Source of the DNA: Niabella aurantiaca DSM 17617
Lineage (GTDB): Bacteria > Bacteroidota > Bacteroidia > Chitinophagales > Chitinophagaceae
Assembly: GCF_000374125.1 (NCBI RefSeq)
Contig: NZ_KB893645.1
Coordinates: 260,756-324,755 of the forward strand
Reading direction: 5' to 3'
Length of the DNA: 64,000 bases
The position numbers were made by a program, and so were the translations under genes. Positions 59,989 through 64,000 of this stretch are shown piece by piece; positions within the stretch are counted from its first letter, which is position 1; the number at the start of each line of letters is the position of its first letter. Below the pieces are notes generated by a model. That model was not told where the DNA came from. It made no database searches and was given only the letters and a program-made list of their open reading frames with translations.

Positions 59989-60423
59989 ATGGTAAAATTA
60001 ATTATAAAATCAGTTGTATGACGGTTAAAAAGGATGGGTGAATGGGCAAGGTTTTCCGCATGCTATTTTTTTTATTTTATATAGCAAAAAAAGGAAGACG
60101 ATGACCGTCACGTTTATCGTCTCCCTGAATTTATTTCAGGGTCTTTTCCTGCCTTGGGATTTGTGCGAATAATGGTTGGATGCTGCAACGAGTTGCATGA
60201 CGGACGCATAATTATTTTTCAACATAGAACGTAATCTGTCGTTGGCAGCGTAGCCGAAAGGCGTGTGTAATATTAAAATTCCAGATAACCGGGCTGCTCC
60301 CGGCGTCTTTCGCTGCCTGGAAATGCCCCCAGCGGCTGAAATGGATCTCAATGCCTTTATAGTGTTAATGGCCACCGCCCAATTTCTGAAACATGTTCCG
60401 CTTTTCTTTTGTAATCAACCTCT
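59989..60423. other. Intergenic region between the ligase and the alcohol dehydrogenase genes
   Basis: 435 nt with no convincing gene. Reading with the flanking genes (minus), it holds a hairpin CCCTGAA/TTCAGGG (60123-60140). A GACGAT/ATCGTC stem followed by seven T (60086-60121) is a likely terminator of the permease-ligase unit. The AT-rich inverted repeat TGCTAT/ATAGCA (60061-60086) comes next. The ADH unit therefore probably has its own promoter close to 59989-60060, where TAATTTTA is the best -7 candidate. Confidence 0.55.
60086..60121 (-). terminator. Candidate terminator of the permease-ligase operon
   Basis: Minus strand GACGAT (60116-60121) pairs with ATCGTC (60097-60102) across 13 nt, then TTCC and seven T. 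Confidence 0.55.
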
Positions 60424-61779
60424 TTAAATGATCTCAAAATACCGTTTCATTTCCCAGTCGGTCACCGTTTTTAAATGTTGTTTCCATTCCCACTCACGGG
60501 TGGCAACGAAGTGGCCGGTGAATGCTTCTCCAAACAGTTCCCGGGCGGCAGCGGATGCTTTCATCGCTGCGGTAGCCTGCTCCAGGGTACGGGGCAACGT
60601 GCCATGCGATTCATCGGTATAGCCATTACCGGTTACGGCATCCTGAAGTTCCAGTTTGTGCCGGATCCCGTAAAGACCGGATGCAATGGCACCCGCCATG
60701 GCCAGGTAGGGATTGGCATCGGCGCCCACAACCCTTGTTTCCAGCCGGCAGGCGCTCTCATTTTGCTGCAGCACCCGAAGGGCTACAGTGCGGTTGTCGA
60801 TGCCCCAGGTGATGGTGGTAGGAGCCCAGGCGCCTTCTACCAGCCGTTTATAGCTGTTGACGGTAGGGGCAAACATGGGCAGGATCTGCGGCAGGCAATG
60901 CAGCTGCCCGGCTATATAGTGCCGGAGGGTATTGCTGATCTGTTGTTTGTCTTTTCCGTTGTAAAACACATTCTTTTTGCCTGTTTTATCCCGCAGGCTT
61001 TGATGGATATGTCCTCCACAGCCGGGAAGGCTTTCATGGATCTTGGCCATGAAGGTAGCCATAATGCCCTGCTGATACGCGATCTCCTTTACCGCGGTTT
61101 TAAAAAGTACGGCGCGGTCTGCAGCAGTAAGCAGGTCGGAGTATTCGATAGCGGCTTCGTAGGTGCCGGGTCCTGTTTCGGTATGAATGCCCTCGATGGG
61201 AACATCAAAGTCACGCAGCTGGTCAAACAGTGCGGTAAAGAACCGGTTGTTCAGGGAGCTCCGCAGGATCGAGTAGCCGAACATTCCCGGCGTCAGCGGC
61301 GTCAGTTGCTGAAAACCTTTGTCTGCAACGGTCTGCGGCGTTTCTGCAAAATTGTACCATTCAAACTCCTGGGCCGCATAGGGCGTAAATCCCTGCTGCA
61401 CCGCATCCCGGAGCACTTTTTTCAGCAGCTGCCGGGGACATACGCAGGCCGGTGCGCCTTTGCTGTCGATGATCTCTCCCAGAAAAAAAGGAAGCCCGTT
61501 CTCCCAGGGGATCCTGCGGAACGTGCCGAGATCGATCCGGGCAGGCGCATCGGGGTAGCCGGTATGCCAGCCGGTATAGCTGCAATTGGTGTAGGACGCA
61601 TCGCCGGAATCCCAGCCAAAGATCACATCACAAAAGGATGTTCCTTTTTCTGCAATGCCCAGGAATTTTTTTGCTGCAATGTATTTTCCCCGGAGAATGC
61701 CGTCTATATCCACATAGGCGATCTTTACCTTTCCGGATTCGTGGTCCTTAACGTACTGTAAGATTTCTTTTGTAGTCAT
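60424..61779 (-). CDS. Glutamine synthetase-like gamma-glutamylamine ligase
   Basis: A 451-aa member of the glutamine synthetase family. VDIDGILRGKYI at the N-terminus, EFEWYNF, IHTETGPGTYEAAIEYSD (metal Glu), HIHQSL and NRTVALRV with ETRVVGADANPYL outline the catalytic domain. The adenylylation Tyr loop of housekeeping GlnA is not recognisable. Such type III or PuuA/GlnA4-like enzymes join glutamate to amines. Here the adjoining ethanolamine-type permease (ATGA overlap of 4 nt) and alcohol dehydrogenase suggest ethanolamine as the amine; this is inference from context. Confidence 0.88.
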   Translation of the reverse strand: MTTKEILQYVKDHESGKVKIAYVDIDGILRGKYIAAKKFLGIAEKGTSFCDVIFGWDSGDASYTNCSYTGWHTGYPDAPARIDLGTFRRIPWENGLPFFLGEIIDSKGAPACVCPRQLLKKVLRDAVQQGFTPYAAQEFEWYNFAETPQTVADKGFQQLTPLTPGMFGYSILRSSLNNRFFTALFDQLRDFDVPIEGIHTETGPGTYEAAIEYSDLLTAADRAVLFKTAVKEIAYQQGIMATFMAKIHESLPGCGGHIHQSLRDKTGKKNVFYNGKDKQQISNTLRHYIAGQLHCLPQILPMFAPTVNSYKRLVEGAWAPTTITWGIDNRTVALRVLQQNESACRLETRVVGADANPYLAMAGAIASGLYGIRHKLELQDAVTGNGYTDESHGTLPRTLEQATAAMKASAAARELFGEAFTGHFVATREWEWKQHLKTVTDWEMKRYFEII

Positions 61780-63089
61780 AGCGCTTTCTTATAGAAGAGA
61801 CTGAACAGGAGATAACAAATGAGCAGCAGCCCCAGGTACACCAACCCGAGTTTAAAATTGTAAATGATCACGGCAATGAAAGAGACGCCGGCCAGGATCA
61901 GTGCGATAAAGGGGAACAAAGGATAAAACGGTACTTTGAAGGGGCGTTCCAGCGAAGGCTCTTTCCGGCGGAGCCGGATCACCGCGATCATGGAAATAAT
62001 GTACAGCGTAAGCGCGCCAAAGACGGAGAGGATGATGATCTCGCCGGTTTTGCCGGTAAGCAGTGCAATGATGCCCACCACCATATTGGCTACCAGGGCA
62101 TTGGCCGGGGTCTGAAACCGGCGGTTCACTTTACCCAGCCATTGCGGGGCAAAACGGGCCCTGCCAAACTCAAATGAAGAACGGCCTGCCGCCAGGATGA
62201 TGCCGTGAAAAGAAGCCACCAGCCCGAATAGTCCAACGGTGATCAGCATATGGTAAAGGAACGCATTGTTGGTAACAATATGCGACAGTGCCAGCGGAAG
62301 CGGAGAGTCGGAAGTGCTGCCCTCCTTCGTGTACACCACGGCTTCCCAGCCGGCAACACCCACGGAGCTGATAAAGGTAAAAGCGCACAGCACAACGAGC
62401 GTGAGGATGGCCGAACCAAATCCTTTTAAAATGGTCCTTTGCGGGTTTTTGGTTTCTTCGGCCACATTGGCGATGCCCTCGATGCCCAGGAAAAACCAGA
62501 TGGCAAAAGGAATGCTGGGGAAGATGCCGGCCCATCCTGCGGGCAGCGCATTTCTTTTGAGATGGTCCGCGTCAAAATGCGGCAGCGTAATGCCGGCAAA
62601 CAGCAGCAGCTCGGCCACGGCCATAATGGTGATCACCAGCTCAAAAGTGGCGGCCGCTTTTACACCGGAAATGTTCAGCGCCGTAAAAATAATGTACACG
62701 GCAATGGCAATGGACAGCACCGGAAGCTGGGGAAAGAACAGATTAAAATAAGCACCGATGGCAAAGGCGATCGCGGGTGGCGCAAAGATGAATTCAATAT
62801 TTTGTGCCATGCCGGCAAAAAAGGCGAGGTCCTTTCCCAGGGTACGGTCGGCATAGTCAAAAGCTCCGCCGGCTTTGGGAATGGCACAGGCAAGCTCGGT
62901 GTAGCTGAACGTAAAGGCAACATACATGAACGCGATGAACAGGGTGGCGATCCCCATGCCCAGGGTGCCGCCTTTTTCAAGACCCAGGTTCCATCCGAAA
63001 TACATTCCCGAAATAACATAACCCACTCCGAGCCCCCACAGCATCGTGGAGTTGAGCGTTCTTTTTAACCCGTGCGCCTGATTGGTCAT
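61776..63089 (-). CDS. APC-family amino acid/amine permease, ethanolamine permease-like
   Basis: A 437-aa permease with 12 helices. Its N-terminal stretch LWGLGVGYVISGMYFGWN is the hallmark of the ethanolamine permease (Eat) group of APC transporters. GGAFDYADRTLG and AQNIEFIFAPPAIAFAIGAY agree. It begins the minus-strand operon and overlaps the ligase gene by ATGA. It should import ethanolamine or a similar small amine across the inner membrane. Confidence 0.88.
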   Translation of the reverse strand: MTNQAHGLKRTLNSTMLWGLGVGYVISGMYFGWNLGLEKGGTLGMGIATLFIAFMYVAFTFSYTELACAIPKAGGAFDYADRTLGKDLAFFAGMAQNIEFIFAPPAIAFAIGAYFNLFFPQLPVLSIAIAVYIIFTALNISGVKAAATFELVITIMAVAELLLFAGITLPHFDADHLKRNALPAGWAGIFPSIPFAIWFFLGIEGIANVAEETKNPQRTILKGFGSAILTLVVLCAFTFISSVGVAGWEAVVYTKEGSTSDSPLPLALSHIVTNNAFLYHMLITVGLFGLVASFHGIILAAGRSSFEFGRARFAPQWLGKVNRRFQTPANALVANMVVGIIALLTGKTGEIIILSVFGALTLYIISMIAVIRLRRKEPSLERPFKVPFYPLFPFIALILAGVSFIAVIIYNFKLGLVYLGLLLICYLLFSLFYKKAL

Positions 63090-63236
63090 ATGCTTGCAGA
63101 ATAGGTGATAAATTGATCGTTAGTTCATAAAGATATTGATAATATGAGTTGTTCGATTTCCGGGAATAACTTTTTTTTGTCCGGGCAGACACCGGTAAAG
63201 GCGTAGAAGTTTCCGGGCATACGAGCACGAAAAGAA

Positions 63237-63268
63237 TTTGCAGATGCAGTGAATTTGATATACCTTGG
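63237..63268 (+). promoter_or_regulatory. Promoter of prmA
   Basis: TTTG (63237-63240), 20-nt spacer, TACCTTGG (63261-63268), one mismatch from the -7 consensus. Predicted start about 28 nt before the ATG at 63300. Confidence 0.55.
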
Positions 63269-63299
63269 CTTGCTTTGATTATTAAGCTTTAAAGAAAGA

Positions 63300-64000
63300 A
63301 TGCAGATGGGATCGGGAGGAAAATATACAGAAGTCGTCTTTTTACATACTACGGAAGCCATCTCAGAATTGCTGATCGCAGGGCTTGCCGACAGGGCAGA
63401 CGGTTTTGAAGAGGGCGATCATCTTTTAAAAGCGTTCTTTAGCAATACGGGCATCACCACAGCAGAACTGGACGCCATTACCGTTCCCTTGAATGTCGGG
63501 TATAAAATGGAGGAGCTGGAACCGCAGAACTGGAATGCCTTATGGGAATCCAATTTTGATCCGGTGGTTGTTGATGGTTTTGTGGCGGTGCGGGCATCGT
63601 TCCACCAGCCATTTGAAAATGTGGAGCAGGAAATTGTGATCAATCCTAAAATGAGCTTTGGTACCGGGCATCATGCTACCACCTGGCTGATGATGCAGCA
63701 GATGCGGGATATCTCTTTTGCCGGCAAACGCGTTTTTGATTTTGGCACCGGCACCGGCATCCTGGCGATACTGGCCTGTAAACAGGGAGCTGCCGCAGTT
63801 CTCGCCACAGATATCGATGAATGGAGCATTGAGAACGCCCGGGAGAATTTTGAGATCAACCATTGCCCCGGCATCCGTTTGCAACAATCGGGAAGCGCCG
63901 GGCAGGAGGAAATTTTTGATGTGATCCTGGCCAACATCAACAGGAATGTACTGATGGAAACCCTGCCGCAGCTGAAGGCGCAGCTGGCACCCGGCGGCGT
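63300..64000 (+). CDS. prmA: Ribosomal protein L11 methyltransferase, 3' end cut by window edge
   Basis: At least 233 residues of a SAM-dependent methyltransferase; the frame is open to the last base. WESNFDPVVVDGFVAVRASF links the N-terminal substrate domain to the catalytic part. IVINPKMSFGTGHHATTWLMM, FDFGTGTGILAI (SAM loop), ATDIDEWSIENARENF and DVILANINRNVL are PrmA signatures, the last containing the NPxF-like NIN active-site loop. It trimethylates L11. ATG 63300 (or 63306) follows a promoter at proper distance. Confidence 0.95.
   Translation, partial: MQMGSGGKYTEVVFLHTTEAISELLIAGLADRADGFEEGDHLLKAFFSNTGITTAELDAITVPLNVGYKMEELEPQNWNALWESNFDPVVVDGFVAVRASFHQPFENVEQEIVINPKMSFGTGHHATTWLMMQQMRDISFAGKRVFDFGTGTGILAILACKQGAAAVLATDIDEWSIENARENFEINHCPGIRLQQSGSAGQEEIFDVILANINRNVLMETLPQLKAQLAPGG

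Noticed and set aside
60136-60375. 79-codon minus-strand frame between the ligase and the alcohol dehydrogenase genes
   Set aside because: No recognisable motif, low-complexity start, and the space is better explained by terminator hairpins. It could be a relic but cannot be supported.

Overview
The window comes from a Bacteroidota chromosome, most likely family Chitinophagaceae. The evidence is a hybrid two-component system, SPI/SPII-exported sulfatases, a TonB receptor paired with a DUF4249 lipoprotein, a histone-H1-like AAKK-repeat protein, and several promoters of the Bacteroidota type (TTTG, about 19-20 nt, TAnnTTTG). Shine-Dalgarno signals are rare. Genus cannot be fixed from the sequence alone.

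Layout. 1-990: 3' part of a group II intron (reverse transcriptase/maturase plus domains V and VI). 1011-15377: a one-strand catabolic locus with a lipoprotein, five secreted sulfatases, one NPP-type phosphodiesterase and a hybrid two-component regulator whose 3' end overlaps the last sulfatase. No SusC/SusD pair lies in the visible part; it may sit upstream of the intron. 15472-24617: aldose epimerase, TonB receptor/DUF4249 pair, methylmalonyl-CoA epimerase, GH76-like enzyme, polysaccharide deacetylase, esterase, MazG. 24619-28455: a large NtrY-like membrane histidine kinase. 28589-31443 (minus): PolX/PHP protein with a worn polymerase site, H1-like protein, ribosomal proteins L27 and L21. 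31598-35803: GH3-family adenylase, dxr, rseP. 36003-36377: tmRNA. 36585-44820: metallophosphoesterase-propeller fusion, mnmD, DUF4126, AraC regulator, Bcr/CflA-like transporter, an NAD(P)-binding protein, murB and an outer-membrane barrel. 44901-46561 (minus): YiaA-like membrane protein, Crp/Fnr regulator, small lipoprotein. 46817-48463: HipA-like kinase with DUF3037 partner and a small exported protein. 48557-50446: htpG. 50978-53419: YncE-propeller/phosphoesterase gene lying between two diverged direct repeats. 53736-56474: MATE transporter and DUF445 protein. 56766-63089 (minus): permease, glutamine-synthetase-like ligase, iron alcohol dehydrogenase, class I amidotransferase hydrolase and aldehyde dehydrogenase. 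63300-end: prmA, cut by the window edge.

How genes work together. The sulfatase locus looks like a desulfation machine for a sulfated, perhaps also phosphodiester-bearing, glycan, switched on by its own HTCS. The 56-63 kb set reads as a complete gamma-glutamylation route for ethanolamine (import, ligation to glutamate, alcohol oxidation, aldehyde oxidation, hydrolysis to glutamate and glycine). The Crp/Fnr gene is followed by a perfect FNR-geometry palindrome centred about 40 bp upstream of the predicted start of the YiaA-like gene, a likely local regulatory circuit. No CRISPR array, rRNA, tRNA or IS element was found.
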